A stretch of DNA of 64,000 nucleotides from Mycolicibacterium aichiense (GCF_010726245.1 NZ_AP022561.1:992001-1056000); one strand, 5' to 3'; counted from the first letter of the stretch, positions 16,827-27,903 are shown. Notes: generated by a model from the letters alone, not told the origin. Program-made: numbers and translations.

Positions 16827-19080
16827 ACCTAAGGACGGACCATTGCTGCGAGCGATTGCCCGGCTAGCTATTGCAGCGCCGCGTCAGGTGGTCGCCGTAG
16901 CGATCCTCGTCATGGTGGCGATCGGCATCTTCGGCGTACCGGTTGCCAAGAGCCTCTCGCCCAGCGGCTTCGCCGACCCCAACTCGCAGTCGTCGCGCGC
17001 CACGCAGCTGCTCACCGACAAATTCGACCAGGGCGACGTCCAGTTCCTGGTCGTCGTGACCGCGAATGACCGCTTCGACAGTCCGGCGGTGCGGGCGGCC
17101 GCGCTCGACGTCATCGACCAGCTGAAGCGCTCCGGCCACGTCACCGGCATCTCGTCGGCCTGGACGTCGCCTCCGCAGGCCGCGGCCGCGCTCGTCAGCC
17201 GCGATCAGAAGTCGGGCCTGATCACCGCGGGCATCACGGGAAGTGAAGCCAACCAGCAGACCTATGCCAAAGACCTGTCCGCCCAGGTCAGCCGGGACCG
17301 CGACGGCATCGTGGTCCGCACCGGTGGGGCGGCGATGGTCAATCTGCAGGTGACCGAGCAGTCGCAGCACGATCTGCTGCTGATGGAGTCCATCGCGATT
17401 CCGCTGAGCTTCGTGGTGCTGGTCTGGGTCTTCGGCGGCGTGTTCGCCGCCGCGCTGCCGGTGGCCGTGGGGCTGGTGGCGATCCTGGGTGCGCTGGCCG
17501 TGCTCCGGGTGACGACGTTCTTCACCGACGTCTCGATCTTCGCGCTGAACCTGACCACCGCCATGGGTCTCGCCCTGGCGATCGACTACACGCTGCTGAT
17601 GATCAGCCGATACCGCGACGAACTGGCCGAGGGCGCGGATCGGGAGACCGCGTTGATGCGGACCATGGAGTCGGCGGGCCGCACCGTGCTGTTCTCCGGA
17701 ACCACCGTCGCACTGTCCATGGGCGCCATGGTGCTGTTCCCGATGCATTTCCTGAAGTCGTTCGCCTACGCCGGGGTGGCCACCGTCGCGCTCGCCGCGG
17801 TCGCCGCGATCGTGATCACTCCCGCCGCGATCAGCCTGCTGGGCGATCGGCTCGACTCGCTCGATGTGCGCCGCCTGGTCCGGCGCGGACTGGGCCGGGA
17901 CGAACCTGTCCAGCGGCCGGTCGAAGAGCAGTTCTGGTATCGCTCAACGAAGTTCGTGATGAAGCGCGCGGTTCCCATCGGGTTGGCCGGCGTCGTGGTG
18001 CTGGTGATCCTCGGCGCGCCGTTCCTGGGTGTGCGACCGGGATTCCCCGACGACCGGGTGCTGCCCACCTCGGCGTCGGCGCATCAGGTGGGCGACCTGC
18101 TGCGCAGCGAGTTCACCAACAACTCCGAGACCGCGATCCCGGTGGTCATCCCGGATGCGTCCGGTCTGTCCGAGCCGCAGATCGCCCGCTACGCGGCAGA
18201 TCTGTCGCGGGTCGCGGACGTGCCGTCGGTGTCAGCGCCCATGGGGGCGTTCGTCGGCGGGAACCTCGTCGGCCCGCCGACAGCGGCGACCGGATCAGCG
18301 TCGGGCAGCGCACTTCTCACGGTGGAGAGCGCCGCGCCGTTGTTCTCGGATCGTTCGGAGGATCAACTCGCCCGGCTGCACGACGTTCCGACGCCGGGGA
18401 ACACGACGGTCGAGTTCGCGGGCACCGCACAGACCAATCGGGACAGCGTGGATGCGATCACCTCGCGGCTGCCCGCCGTGCTCGGTCTGATCGCGGTGAT
18501 CATGCTGGTGCTGCTGTTCCTGCTGACCGGCAGTGTCGTGCTGCCGCTGAAGGCCCTGGTGCTCAATGTGCTGTCGCTGACGGCCGCCTTCGGCGCGATG
18601 GTGTGGATCTTTCAGGACGGTCATCTCGGCGCGCTGGGCACCACCTCGACCGGCACCCTGGTGGCAAACATCCCGGTGCTGCTGTTCTGCATCGCGTTCG
18701 GCCTCTCGATGGACTACGAGGTGTTCCTGGTGTCGCGGATCCGGGAGTTCTGGATGGCATCACCGCAGGGCGGCGCCGCGGACAACGACGAGAGCGTCGC
18801 TCTCGGGGTGGCCCACACCGGCCGCGTCATCACCGCCGCGGCGCTGATCATGGCAATCTCGTTCGCGGCACTGACCGCGGCCCATGTGTCGTTCATGCGG
18901 ATGTTCGGTCTGGGTCTGGCGCTGGCTGTACTGGCGGACGCGACCCTGGTGCGCCTGGTCCTGGTTCCGGCGTTCATGCACGTCATGGGCAGGTGGAACT
19001 GGTGGGCACCCAAGCCGCTGGCCTGGATGCACCAACGGGTGGGCATTCGCGAGGGGGGCCCGGCGAGGCATACTGGGTGA
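16780..19080 (+). CDS. MMPL-family RND transporter
   Basis: A 766-residue transporter of the MMPL/RND superfamily, which exports lipids or polyketides with proton-motive force. It shows the expected twofold layout: TM1, a periplasmic loop (about residues 60-200), five helices, a second TM and loop, then five helices. MMPL hallmarks include [18 protein letters not shown] and [20 protein letters not shown] 16780 has GGGGAGG close upstream and overlaps the previous gene by 47 bases; TTG 16843 behind AAGGACGG is an alternative nearer usual family starts. It runs straight into the type III PKS gene, suggesting transport of its product or a precursor. Confidence 0.9.
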   Translation: MNLLLVVYVSAEGRAEPKDGPLLRAIARLAIAAPRQVVAVAILVMVAIGIFGVPVAKSLSPSGFADPNSQSSRATQLLTDKFDQGDVQFLVVVTANDRFDSPAVRAAALDVIDQLKRSGHVTGISSAWTSPPQAAAALVSRDQKSGLITAGITGSEANQQTYAKDLSAQVSRDRDGIVVRTGGAAMVNLQVTEQSQHDLLLMESIAIPLSFVVLVWVFGGVFAAALPVAVGLVAILGALAVLRVTTFFTDVSIFALNLTTAMGLALAIDYTLLMISRYRDELAEGADRETALMRTMESAGRTVLFSGTTVALSMGAMVLFPMHFLKSFAYAGVATVALAAVAAIVITPAAISLLGDRLDSLDVRRLVRRGLGRDEPVQRPVEEQFWYRSTKFVMKRAVPIGLAGVVVLVILGAPFLGVRPGFPDDRVLPTSASAHQVGDLLRSEFTNNSETAIPVVIPDASGLSEPQIARYAADLSRVADVPSVSAPMGAFVGGNLVGPPTAATGSASGSALLTVESAAPLFSDRSEDQLARLHDVPTPGNTTVEFAGTAQTNRDSVDAITSRLPAVLGLIAVIMLVLLFLLTGSVVLPLKALVLNVLSLTAAFGAMVWIFQDGHLGALGTTSTGTLVANIPVLLFCIAFGLSMDYEVFLVSRIREFWMASPQGGAADNDESVALGVAHTGRVITAAALIMAISFAALTAAHVSFMRMFGLGLALAVLADATLVRLVLVPAFMHVMGRWNWWAPKPLAWMHQRVGIREGGPARHTG

Positions 19081-19147
19081 CGTGTCGAACACGGGGCCGC
19101 GGGCAAATATCGGTGAACCGGCGTCGGGCGACGTTCGTGTCAATGAC

Positions 19148-20215
19148 ATGCGTCCGATCAGTGTCATCGCCGGAGTGCGCGGAGAGTTGCCGCCGCACCG
19201 GTACACCCAAGCCGAAGTCACCGAGGCATTTCTCACCATCGGCGGCTACGGCGAGTATGAAGAGATCCTTCGCAAGCTGCATCGCAGTGCCAAAGTCGAC
19301 AATCGACACTTCGTCCTGCCGCTGGATCAGTATCCCGCGCTGAAGGATTTCGGCGAAGCCAACGACCTGTTCATCTCCAATGCCGTCGAACTCGGCTCGG
19401 CCGCGGTCGCGGGTGCCCTCGAGGAAGCCGGGTTGCGACCGGAGGACGTCGATCTGATCGTGTCGACGACCGTGACCGGAGTCGCGGCCCCATCGATCGA
19501 GGCCCGGATCGCCGGCCGGCTCGGGATGCGCCCCGACGTCCGTCGGGTACCGATGTTCGGTCTGGGGTGCGTGGCCGGTGCGGCGGGCGTCGCCAGGCTG
19601 CACGACTATCTGCGCGGTGATCCCGACGGTGTCGCGGTGCTGGTGTCCGTCGAGTTGTGCTCGATGACCTACACGGCGAACAAGCCGACGTTGCCCGGAC
19701 TGGTCGGCAGCGCGCTGTTCGCCGATGGGGCCGCGGCCGTCGTGGCTGTCGGTGAACGCCGTGCGGCGAAGATCAACGCCAGCGGACCCGACGTGATCGA
19801 CTCGCGCAGCCATCTGTATCCGGATTCGTTGCGCACCATGGGCTGGGACGTCGGACCGGACGGTCTGGAGTTGGTGCTGTCCGCCGATCTGCCCGATGTG
19901 ATCGAGCGCTACCTGCCCGACGATGTCACCGAATTCCTTGGCGCACATGACCTCGAGCTCGACGACATCGGCACCTGGGTCTGTCATCCCGGCGGCCCCA
20001 AGATCATCGAGGCGATCGTCAACAGCCTGAAACTGCCCGACGAGGCGCTCGAGCTCACCTGGCGCTCACTGGCCGACATCGGCAACATCTCGTCGTCGTC
20101 GGTGTTGCACGTGCTGCGCGACACCATCGCCAAGCGTCCGTCAGCAGGTCCGAGTGTGATGATGGCCATGGGTCCGGGCTTCTGCTCGGAACTGGTGCTG
20201 CTGCGCTGGCACTGA
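19148..20215 (+). CDS. type III polyketide synthase, Pks10-like
   Basis: A 355-residue chalcone-synthase-like enzyme that extends a long acyl-CoA starter with malonyl-CoA and cyclises it to a resorcinol or pyrone. The triad is complete: Cys141 in [10 protein letters not shown], His280 in WVCHPGGPK and Asn313 in IGNISSSS. The sequence is very like mycobacterial Pks10/Pks11. ATG 19148 fits the family length (about 353); GTG 19082 right after the MMPL stop would add 22 residues. The following methyltransferase and flavoprotein genes overlap end to start, the gene set I recall for polyketide-quinone synthesis in M. smegmatis (type III PKS, methyltransferase, oxidoreductase), which serves as an alternative respiratory carrier. 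Confidence 0.93.
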   Translation: MRPISVIAGVRGELPPHRYTQAEVTEAFLTIGGYGEYEEILRKLHRSAKVDNRHFVLPLDQYPALKDFGEANDLFISNAVELGSAAVAGALEEAGLRPEDVDLIVSTTVTGVAAPSIEARIAGRLGMRPDVRRVPMFGLGCVAGAAGVARLHDYLRGDPDGVAVLVSVELCSMTYTANKPTLPGLVGSALFADGAAAVVAVGERRAAKINASGPDVIDSRSHLYPDSLRTMGWDVGPDGLELVLSADLPDVIERYLPDDVTEFLGAHDLELDDIGTWVCHPGGPKIIEAIVNSLKLPDEALELTWRSLADIGNISSSSVLHVLRDTIAKRPSAGPSVMMAMGPGFCSELVLLRWH

Positions 20216-20724
20216 TGACCTGGTATGTGCTGCTGGTCGCAGCGGTGGCGGCCGAACGCCTGGCCGAATTGGTGGTCGCGAAGCGCAATCTGGCCTGGAG
20301 CCGCGCGCAGGGCGGTGTCGAGTTCGGGGCGAGTCACTACCCGCTGATGGTGGTGCTGCACACCGGGTTCCTCGCCGGTGCGCTGGTCGAGGTGATCGGC
20401 CTGCACCGGCCGTTCCTGCCCGCCCTCGGCTGGCCGATGCTGGCGATAGTGGTTGGGGCGCAAGCCTTGCGGTGGTGGTGCATCACCACGCTGGGTCGGC
20501 AGTGGAACACCCGGGTCGTCGTCATCCCCGGTGCTACGCGCGTCGACGGCGGTCCGTACCGGTTCTTCTCCCACCCCAACTATGTCGCCGTCGTCGCCGA
20601 AGGTATCGCGCTGCCGTTGGTGCACACCGGGTGGATCACCGCGCTGGTCTTCACCGTGCTCAACGCGGCGCTGCTGCGCACGCGCATCCGTACCGAGAAC
20701 GCCGCGCTGGCAAGCCTGTCGTGA
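20215..20724 (+). CDS. isoprenylcysteine carboxyl methyltransferase-family protein
   Basis: A 169-residue membrane methyltransferase of the ICMT family, with four to five helices and the motif GGPYRFFSHPNYVAVVAEG near residues 104-122 and TRIRTENAAL at the end. In type III PKS operons such proteins O-methylate alkylresorcinol-type lipids with SAM. The ATG shares its A with the PKS stop (TGATG), so the two are coupled. Likely the second enzyme of the polyketide-quinone pathway. Confidence 0.9.
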   Translation: MTWYVLLVAAVAAERLAELVVAKRNLAWSRAQGGVEFGASHYPLMVVLHTGFLAGALVEVIGLHRPFLPALGWPMLAIVVGAQALRWWCITTLGRQWNTRVVVIPGATRVDGGPYRFFSHPNYVAVVAEGIALPLVHTGWITALVFTVLNAALLRTRIRTENAALASLS

Positions 20725-21737
20725 TCGATCTCCTGGTGGCAGGCGGTGGACCGGCCGGTCTGGTCACCGCATTGCATGCCGCCCGTGCCGGGCTGCGCGT
20801 CACAGTCGTGGAACGCCGCCGCGCACCGATCGACAAGGCCTGCGGCGAGGGAATGATGCCCTACACCGTGGCGCAGCTCGACAAACTCGGAATAGTTCTG
20901 CCCGGCAAGCCGTTCCGGGGCATCACCTATTTCGATGGGGCGCGACGGGTGGATGCCCCGTTTCGCTCCGGTCCGGGTATGGGCGTGCGCAGAACCGCGT
21001 TGCACACCGCGTTGACAGATGCGGTGCAGGCCGCAGGTGTCGACGTGGTGGACGCTCACATCGGCTCGATCACCCAGGATGCGGACTCGGTGCAGTGCGG
21101 GCCTTTTCAGGCCCGCTACCTGGCCGCCGCCGACGGCTTGCACTCGCCGATCCGGCGGGCGCTGGGCCTGTCCCGCCCCAGCGGCGGGCCGCGGCGGTGG
21201 GGCTTGCGGCGGCACGTGCGCATCGCACCGTGGAGCGACCGGGTCGAGGTGTACTGGGGTGACGGCGCCGAGGCCTATGTCACCCCGGTGGACGACGACT
21301 GCGTCGGCATCGCGATCCTGACCGCGCGGCAGGGCTCGTTCGAGAGCAGGCTGGCCGAATTCGGTGCCCTACGCGAGCGCGTGGACGGATGCCCGCGTGG
21401 GCCCGAGCGGGCCGCCGGTCCGCTGCGGCAGCGGGTGGCCGGGCGCCGAGCAGGCCGCGTCCTACTGGTGGGTGATGCCGCAGGCTACGTCGACGCCTTG
21501 ACCGGTGAGGGCCTGGGCATCGCCTTCGGCGGCGCGGAGCTGTTGGTGAATTGCGTTCTGGCGCAACGCCCGGGCGACTACGACCGGCAGTGGCGGCGGA
21601 TGTCGCGGCGCTACCGGCTGCTGACAGCGGGCCTGCTGCAGGCCGTCGAGTTCGGTCCCACCCGCTCGGCGGTGGTGCCTGCGGCGGCCGCGCTGCCGAG
21701 CGCATTCGGCAAGATCGTGAATCTGCTCGCCTACTGA
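20721..21737 (+). CDS. FAD-dependent oxidoreductase (geranylgeranyl-reductase-like) of the PKS operon
   Basis: A 338-residue flavoprotein. The N-terminal dinucleotide-binding motif is VAGGGPAGLVTALHAARAG and the second FAD motif is RVLLVGDAAGYVDALTGEG, as in aromatic hydroxylases and geranylgeranyl reductases. GTG 20721 overlaps the upstream stop by 4 bases. In the polyketide-quinone model it would hydroxylate or oxidise the alkylresorcinol ring to a benzoquinone. Its distance from UbiH-type enzymes means direction and substrate are inferred only. Confidence 0.9.
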   Translation: MIDLLVAGGGPAGLVTALHAARAGLRVTVVERRRAPIDKACGEGMMPYTVAQLDKLGIVLPGKPFRGITYFDGARRVDAPFRSGPGMGVRRTALHTALTDAVQAAGVDVVDAHIGSITQDADSVQCGPFQARYLAAADGLHSPIRRALGLSRPSGGPRRWGLRRHVRIAPWSDRVEVYWGDGAEAYVTPVDDDCVGIAILTARQGSFESRLAEFGALRERVDGCPRGPERAAGPLRQRVAGRRAGRVLLVGDAAGYVDALTGEGLGIAFGGAELLVNCVLAQRPGDYDRQWRRMSRRYRLLTAGLLQAVEFGPTRSAVVPAAAALPSAFGKIVNLLAY

Positions 21738-21756
21738 CGGCGTAGGCTGCGCCGCT

Positions 21757-22620
21757 ATGAGCAACGGCCCGCACGGTGTCGTCCACATCCCGGAGATACC
21801 AGACTGGAATCGCCTGCTGGAGGGCCGCGTTGCGGTGGTGACCGGTGGCGGTGACGGTATCGGCGGGGCGATTTCGGCGCTGTTCGCCGCGCACGGTGCC
21901 GTCGTCGAGGTCGCCGAGATCGACCCCGTCCGCGCCGATCGGGTCAGCCGCCAGGTCACGGCGGCCGGTGGGGTGATCCGCAGCCACGTCGTGGACGTGA
22001 CCGTCGACGACGATGTCGCCCGCCTCGCCGATGCGGTGCTTGTGACACACGGGCGGGTCGACGTCGTGGTCAACAACGTCGGCGACTACCGGCCGCTGGT
22101 GGGCTTCGAGGAGTCGACACCGCAGACCTGGCAACGGATGTACGACGTCAACCTGCGCCATGTCTTTGCGGTGACCCGTGCGTTCGTCGGGGCGATGATC
22201 GACGCGGGCAGCGGCAACATCGTCAACGTACATTCGGTGGAGGGCATGCGGGGCTTTCCGCGTGATCCGGTCTATGGCGCGATGAAAGCCGCTGTCGCGC
22301 ATTTCACGACGTGCCTGGCGGTCGATCTGGGCCGCCACGGAATTCGCGTGAACGGCATCGGTACCGATCTCACCCAGACGCCGCAAGTGGACTATCTCAC
22401 CGGGTATGAGGACGTCGAGCACCTGTGGCAGTCGTGGGCGCCGGTCGGTCGCGTCGGGTGGCCGGAGGATCAGGCCCGGGTGGCGTTGTTTCTGGCCTCG
22501 GAGCTGTCAGGTTTCGTCACCGGCCACAACATTCCGGTCGACGGCGGGACGAAAGCCGGTGGTGGGTGGCTATTTTCGCCGCGCGCCGGCCGTTTCGTCA
22601 ACCGCTCCAAGTACCTGTAG
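21757..22620 (+). CDS. short-chain dehydrogenase/reductase
   Basis: A 287-residue classical SDR. The cofactor motif TGGGDGIGG (about residues 29-37), NNVG (about 105), the catalytic Ser in VNVHSVEGM and the YGAMK Tyr-Lys pair are all present. The acidic residue after strand 2 (VAEID) suggests NAD preference. It starts 19 bases after the flavoprotein gene, so it may be part of the polyketide-quinone operon. The substrate is unknown. Confidence 0.9.
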   Translation: MSNGPHGVVHIPEIPDWNRLLEGRVAVVTGGGDGIGGAISALFAAHGAVVEVAEIDPVRADRVSRQVTAAGGVIRSHVVDVTVDDDVARLADAVLVTHGRVDVVVNNVGDYRPLVGFEESTPQTWQRMYDVNLRHVFAVTRAFVGAMIDAGSGNIVNVHSVEGMRGFPRDPVYGAMKAAVAHFTTCLAVDLGRHGIRVNGIGTDLTQTPQVDYLTGYEDVEHLWQSWAPVGRVGWPEDQARVALFLASELSGFVTGHNIPVDGGTKAGGGWLFSPRAGRFVNRSKYL

Positions 22621-22623
22621 CTC

Positions 22624-24150
22624 TCAGCGCGCGGAGTGCCCCGTGGAGCCGTGCCCGGTGGCCCCGGCCGATGCTGCCCGCTCGGCGCGCTGCTGAGCGG
22701 GCTTGGTGCGGCGTTGCGCACTCGGTGCGGACGCGCCGGTGGGGCTGGGAGTGGCGGTGGCCGGTTGCCGCTTGCTGGTCGCCACCGCTCTGCGCGGGTT
22801 CGGTATGGCGGCGGTCTGCGCCGACGAGCTCGAAGACCTGGCCGCGGCGGCACGCCCGGCGGTCGGAATGCCCAAGGCCCCGGCGATGGACTTCACCACC
22901 GCGTTGATGGCGCTACTGACCAGCTGCACAATGAATTTCGGCACCACGAGCGCCTGGTTGATCAGCTGGCGGATGAAAACCTGAACGCCCTGGAGGAATG
23001 GGTTGGCCGGCATGTATGGCGTCACGTCGAAGGGTTCGGCGGTGCCGTCGGCCAGATCGGCGATCAACGCCTTGATGGTCTGGGCTGCCAGCTTGGGGGT
23101 CCATTTGGTCGTGAAGATGCCGAAATTGGCCTCGTCGTCGAAGGCGCCGGTCGCGGTGTCACGCGTGGTGTAGATGAACATCGGCCCGGCGCCGGTCACC
23201 TGCTGCCATGCCACCACGAAATCGTGGATGTAGGCGGCTTGCTGGGCCTGTGACACCACGCTGGTCGGCAGACCGTATTCGGTGGCCCACAGTTTGAGCT
23301 CGGCGTCGCCGTTGGCGGCCATCAATGCGCGGATGGCCGCGACCTGTTCGATGGGTTCACCGGGCATGGTCCCCTTGGAGAACGGGGTCACATAATGGTA
23401 CGGATGAAAGGACAGCGCGTCGAAAAAGCCATGTGCCCCATCGGCATACATCTGGGTGACGAACTTGACCGCGCTGGTCGACACACCCGGAATGTTGCCC
23501 ACCGCCCCCAACACGCCGCCGATGACGGTGGCATTCGGGTCGGCGGCCTTGATCGCGGGGTACGCGGCCTTGAGCAGGTCGGTGTAGGCCTTCGCGCTGA
23601 CCGGTGACCAGAAGGTCACACCGTTCGGCTCGTTCCAGACTTCGTACGCCGAGATCTTGCCCTGGTAGCGGGTGGCGACGGCCGAGGCGAACGCGGCGTA
23701 GGTGGCGGGGTTGGGGTGGCCGTTGAGCGGGAAGCCCGCCCAGGCCGGCGTCGCGCTGATGACACCAAGCACACCCATGTCGCGGTCGGCGATTGCGTTG
23801 ACCACCATGTCGAGCTTCGACCAGTCGTAGTTCTGAGAGCTGTTGGGCTGCACGAAAATCCACGGCACCGCGATCCGGACATCGGTGACGCCGAGGGATT
23901 GAAGTTCGTCGAGGGTCTTGTTCAGATCCGCCTCGGACAAGGTGTACAGATTGGAATCGGCGATGCCCAGCGTGGTCGGCGACTCGTCGATCGCAGCCAT
24001 CAGGACCACCGGCAGATGGATCGGCCCGTGCGAGAGCGACCGCCCCGTCGCGGTGGGAGCCGGGGTGAGCGTGGCCGCGAGGAGCGCCGCCGCCGTCACC
24101 ATCGTCGCGGCTCGCTTGGCCGCCGTGAAGCGGCAGGATTGATCAGGCAT
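22624..24150 (-). CDS. exported clan GH-A glycosidase with basic tail
   Basis: A 508-residue protein. A signal peptide (about residues 13-36) precedes a TIM-barrel of the GH5/GH39/PslG type. The acid/base Glu174 lies in YEVWNEPNG and the nucleophile Glu291 in LWATEYGLPT, both at strand ends as the clan requires. From about 385 the sequence changes to hydrophobic helices (VFIRQLINQALVVPKFIV) and then an Ala/Arg/Ser/Pro-rich tail of about 80 residues. It probably cleaves a beta-linked polysaccharide outside the cell; the polysaccharide is unknown. Convergent with the SDR gene, 3 bases apart. ATG 24150 is preferred over GTG three codons earlier. Confidence 0.88.
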   Translation of the reverse strand: MPDQSCRFTAAKRAATMVTAAALLAATLTPAPTATGRSLSHGPIHLPVVLMAAIDESPTTLGIADSNLYTLSEADLNKTLDELQSLGVTDVRIAVPWIFVQPNSSQNYDWSKLDMVVNAIADRDMGVLGVISATPAWAGFPLNGHPNPATYAAFASAVATRYQGKISAYEVWNEPNGVTFWSPVSAKAYTDLLKAAYPAIKAADPNATVIGGVLGAVGNIPGVSTSAVKFVTQMYADGAHGFFDALSFHPYHYVTPFSKGTMPGEPIEQVAAIRALMAANGDAELKLWATEYGLPTSVVSQAQQAAYIHDFVVAWQQVTGAGPMFIYTTRDTATGAFDDEANFGIFTTKWTPKLAAQTIKALIADLADGTAEPFDVTPYMPANPFLQGVQVFIRQLINQALVVPKFIVQLVSSAINAVVKSIAGALGIPTAGRAAAARSSSSSAQTAAIPNPRRAVATSKRQPATATPSPTGASAPSAQRRTKPAQQRAERAASAGATGHGSTGHSAR

Positions 24151-24300
24151 ACGCAGCACCCCCGACGTTTGCGCCCTGTGTCAGCAAACACTAGCGCGGG
24201 GCCGCGCCGTCGGGGTGTAGTTGAGCAACCCGACACGACCGGTGTGCCGAATCGGTCCGCCGGGTTGCGGGCCATCGGTAGCCTCGAAGCCGATGGCTAG

Positions 24301-25356
<1,056 letters not shown>

Positions 25357-25357
25357 T

Positions 25358-26179
25358 ATGGCCAAGCCTGAGCTGAACAAAGACACCCTGTTGTGCATCT
25401 CGCTGGCCGCGCGGCCCAGCAACATCGGTACCCGGTTCCACAACTACCTTTACCAGCAGCTGAGCCTGGATTTCATCTACAAGGCTTTCACCACAACCGA
25501 TATCGCGGCCGCCATCGGTGGCGTGCGGGCGCTGGGAATTCGCGGCTGTTCGGTGTCGATGCCCTTCAAGCAGGATGTGCTGACGCTGGTCGATCATGTA
25601 GAGGACTCCGCCCGGGCGATCAACGCGGTGAACACGATCGTCAACGACGACGGCGTGCTGACCGCGGCGAACACTGACTACACCGCTGTGCAACGGTTGA
25701 TCGCCGAACACGGCCTGGACCCCGACTCGGCGGTGTTGATCCGCGGCAGCGGCGGGATGGCGAGTGCGGTGGCAACGGCGTTCCGGGACAGCGGGTTCGG
25801 CGACGGAACCATTGTGGCCAGGAACTCCGACAGCGGTCCGGACTTGGCGCAACGGCTGGGCTACGACTGGCGCAGCGAGGTTGGTGACCTGCGCGCTCCG
25901 GTGATCGTGAACGTGACGCCGATCGGCATGGCCAACGGCCCCGAGGAAAACGAGCCCGCCTACGCCGACGCGGTGATCGCCGCTGCGCGTACCGTTTTCG
26001 ACGTCGTCGCTGTGCCGTCGGAGACGCCACTGATCGCCGCGGCGCGGGCAGCGGGCAAGCAGGTCATCACCGGTGCCGAGGTGATCGCGCTGCAGGCGGC
26101 CGAACAGTTCGAGCGGTACACCGGAGTTCGGCCCACCCCGCAGCAGGTCGCCGAGGCGTCCGCATTCTCCCGGGCTTAG
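25358..26179 (+). CDS. shikimate-dehydrogenase-like protein (AroE family)
   Basis: A 273-residue AroE-fold protein. The N-terminal substrate domain has GCSVSMPFKQDVL (the catalytic Lys in PFK) and AINAVNTI; the C-terminal Rossmann part has LIRGSGGMASAVATAF, where the usual GAGGA is GSGGM. The NTDY-type Asp (AANTDYTAV) is present. It is distinct from the classical AroE, as the substrate loop differs, so shikimate, quinate or another hydroxy acid are possible. Start is one base after pat, so the two are probably co-transcribed. It converges with the HNH gene, overlapping by 4 bases. Confidence 0.88.
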   Translation: MAKPELNKDTLLCISLAARPSNIGTRFHNYLYQQLSLDFIYKAFTTTDIAAAIGGVRALGIRGCSVSMPFKQDVLTLVDHVEDSARAINAVNTIVNDDGVLTAANTDYTAVQRLIAEHGLDPDSAVLIRGSGGMASAVATAFRDSGFGDGTIVARNSDSGPDLAQRLGYDWRSEVGDLRAPVIVNVTPIGMANGPEENEPAYADAVIAAARTVFDVVAVPSETPLIAAARAAGKQVITGAEVIALQAAEQFERYTGVRPTPQQVAEASAFSRA

Positions 26180-27507
26180 CCGCCCTCGTCGCTTTTGGGG
26201 AGGAACCGTTCTGGGTGGTGGTAGGTGTTGGTGCCTGCGGCGAGTGGTAGTTGTGGTGGGGGGATCCATTCGGTGTTGCCGTTGGCGAGTTTTCGGGTTT
26301 TCCAGCCGTGGTCGAGGAGTCGGTGATCGGCCGGGCAGGCCAGGGTGAGGGTGTCGATGTTGGTCAGCCCGCCCTGGGCCCATTCGTCGACGTGGTGGAC
26401 CTCGGTGAGATAGCCGGGTGCGTCACATCCAGGGCGGGTGCAGCCACGTTCCTTGCTGTGCAACATGATCCGCTGATCAGCCGAGGCCACCCGTTTGGTG
26501 CGGCCCAGCCACAAGGCCTGCCCGCGCACCCCGTCGAACAGGGCGAGGTAGTGGTAGGCGTGGCTGGCCATCCGGATGACGTCGGGGATGGGTAGCAGGG
26601 TTCCGGTGGCGGTGACCGCATGCCCGGTCTTGGCCTGCAGGTCCTGCAGGGTGGCCGAGACGATCACCGTGACGGGTAACCCGTTGTGCTGACCGAGTTT
26701 CGGGTCCCCGAGCTGCCCGCGCACCAGTGCGGTCAACGCATCATGTTGGCGTTGGCCGTGGCTGCGCAGGTCGCGGTCGGCCACGTCCTCGGATGGTGTG
26801 AGGGTGGGGGTCTGGTCGGCGGGGTTGCACACCCCGGGTGCGGCGAACTTGGTGAACCACCCATCGAGCAGCGCCCGCAACTGCGGATCGGCGATCAGCC
26901 GGCCCACACTCATGCCGTCAACTTGTTGCCCACCGCACCAGACGAAGCCGCGTTTGCGGGCGCGGTCGTCATCGGAGAACGTCCCGTCGGGGTTGAGGTG
27001 CAGCGCCAACCGATGGGCGATCTTGTCCAACTGATCGGGCCGCATCGTCTGGGCGTGCTCGGCCAGTGTGCGTTCGGCCCTCTCGACCTCCACCGTCGGG
27101 ACATGATCGGGCAAGTCACGAAAGAACCGCTGGATCACCCGCAGATGCTCGCCATCCAACTGCCCGTCATGCCAGGCCTTAGAGGTCTCGGGCAGCAGCG
27201 GCGGCAGAGGCTCACCGGTCAACGCCCGCCGCGGCGCCACCTGCTCGGCATCCCGCATGCGGCGTTTGGCCTCCCGCGGACTGATCCGCAACACATCGGC
27301 CAGGGTGATCGGTACCGGCGGGCAGCCCTCGACCTGCTCCAACCGCCCCACCACCGCGTGCGACACCGCGACCTGCCGGCGTCGCGCGGTCTCCAACCGC
27401 TGCAGAACCCTGAACCGATCCGGCGGTGACAACCCCTCGAGATCGACTGCGGCCAACGCCTCGACGACATCGTCGAGCGCCTCCAACACGCCGTCGATCA
27501 AACTCAC
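26176..27507 (-). CDS. 13E12-family protein: DUF222 with HNH endonuclease domain
   Basis: A 443-residue member of the mycobacterial 13E12 repeat family. The N-terminal about 330 residues are DUF222; the C-terminal HNH nuclease reads CTRPGCDAPGYLTEVHHVDEW and then LACPADHRLLD, with metal-binding Cys and His residues intact. The exact role is unknown; several M. tuberculosis members are induced by DNA damage. A perfect SOS box sits just before GTG 27507, which favours this start over a TTG 30 bases upstream that would put the box inside the gene. A leaderless or near-leaderless message is likely. Confidence 0.9.
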   Translation of the reverse strand: MSLIDGVLEALDDVVEALAAVDLEGLSPPDRFRVLQRLETARRRQVAVSHAVVGRLEQVEGCPPVPITLADVLRISPREAKRRMRDAEQVAPRRALTGEPLPPLLPETSKAWHDGQLDGEHLRVIQRFFRDLPDHVPTVEVERAERTLAEHAQTMRPDQLDKIAHRLALHLNPDGTFSDDDRARKRGFVWCGGQQVDGMSVGRLIADPQLRALLDGWFTKFAAPGVCNPADQTPTLTPSEDVADRDLRSHGQRQHDALTALVRGQLGDPKLGQHNGLPVTVIVSATLQDLQAKTGHAVTATGTLLPIPDVIRMASHAYHYLALFDGVRGQALWLGRTKRVASADQRIMLHSKERGCTRPGCDAPGYLTEVHHVDEWAQGGLTNIDTLTLACPADHRLLDHGWKTRKLANGNTEWIPPPQLPLAAGTNTYHHPERFLPKSDEGG

Positions 27508-27510
27508 ACA

Positions 27511-27526
27511 TCGAACACTAGTTCGA
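27511..27526. promoter_or_regulatory. LexA SOS box (TCGAAC-N4-GTTCGA)
   Basis: Perfect match to the mycobacterial SOS box, with centre ACTA, ending 3 bases before the GTG of the HNH/13E12 gene. It predicts LexA repression and induction after DNA damage. The match is seen directly; regulation is inferred from the well-known consensus. Confidence 0.8.
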
Positions 27527-27577
27527 AGTACTGACAAAACCGGATGCTTCAGGCCGACCTGTTAATGAACGCAGAAC

Positions 27578-27586
27578 TGTGGATAA
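27578..27586. other. DnaA-box-like 9-mer TGTGGATAA
   Basis: Complement of TTATCCACA, the E. coli DnaA box. It lies in the short gap between the HNH gene and a small membrane-protein gene. The same 9-mer with flanking CTG...CGCC...-type context recurs at 45655. Could titrate DnaA or be chance; mycobacterial DnaA prefers a slightly different box. Confidence 0.25.
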
Positions 27587-27592
27587 CGCCGG

Positions 27593-27889
27593 TTATTTCA
27601 GCTGGCCCGCCGCATACTCGTCCGGCCGATTCTTCTTCATCCACAATCGAATTGGCGCAAACAATACCCACAGCACCGCGTAGCCCGCGTAATAGAAGGC
27701 CACCGCAAAGAGCACCCCGACAATCCACGCGGGATACACGACGATGAGACAGAACTGGACGAATTGTTTGAGCACCACCGGCTGTCCGTCGGCCATCGAC
27801 CAGACGGTGCGCGGACTCATCGAGGCGACCATGCGCCGGCCCGTAGACGCCGCGGGTTCTTCGGCTTCCTGCGGTTGGTCAGATGTCAT
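27593..27889 (-). CDS. small membrane protein, unknown function
   Basis: A 98-residue protein with an acidic N-terminus, a PRTVWSMADGQPVVLK segment, and two hydrophobic helices (about residues 45-64 and 66-82) followed by a basic end. No family recognised; related small proteins seem common in mycobacteria. ATG 27889 is chosen over an in-frame start four codons earlier. It is read in the same direction as the LpqN-type gene but a strong terminator separates them. Confidence 0.7.
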   Translation of the reverse strand: MTSDQPQEAEEPAASTGRRMVASMSPRTVWSMADGQPVVLKQFVQFCLIVVYPAWIVGVLFAVAFYYAGYAVLWVLFAPIRLWMKKNRPDEYAAGQLK

Positions 27890-27903
27890 ACGAATCCCCA
27901 ACT

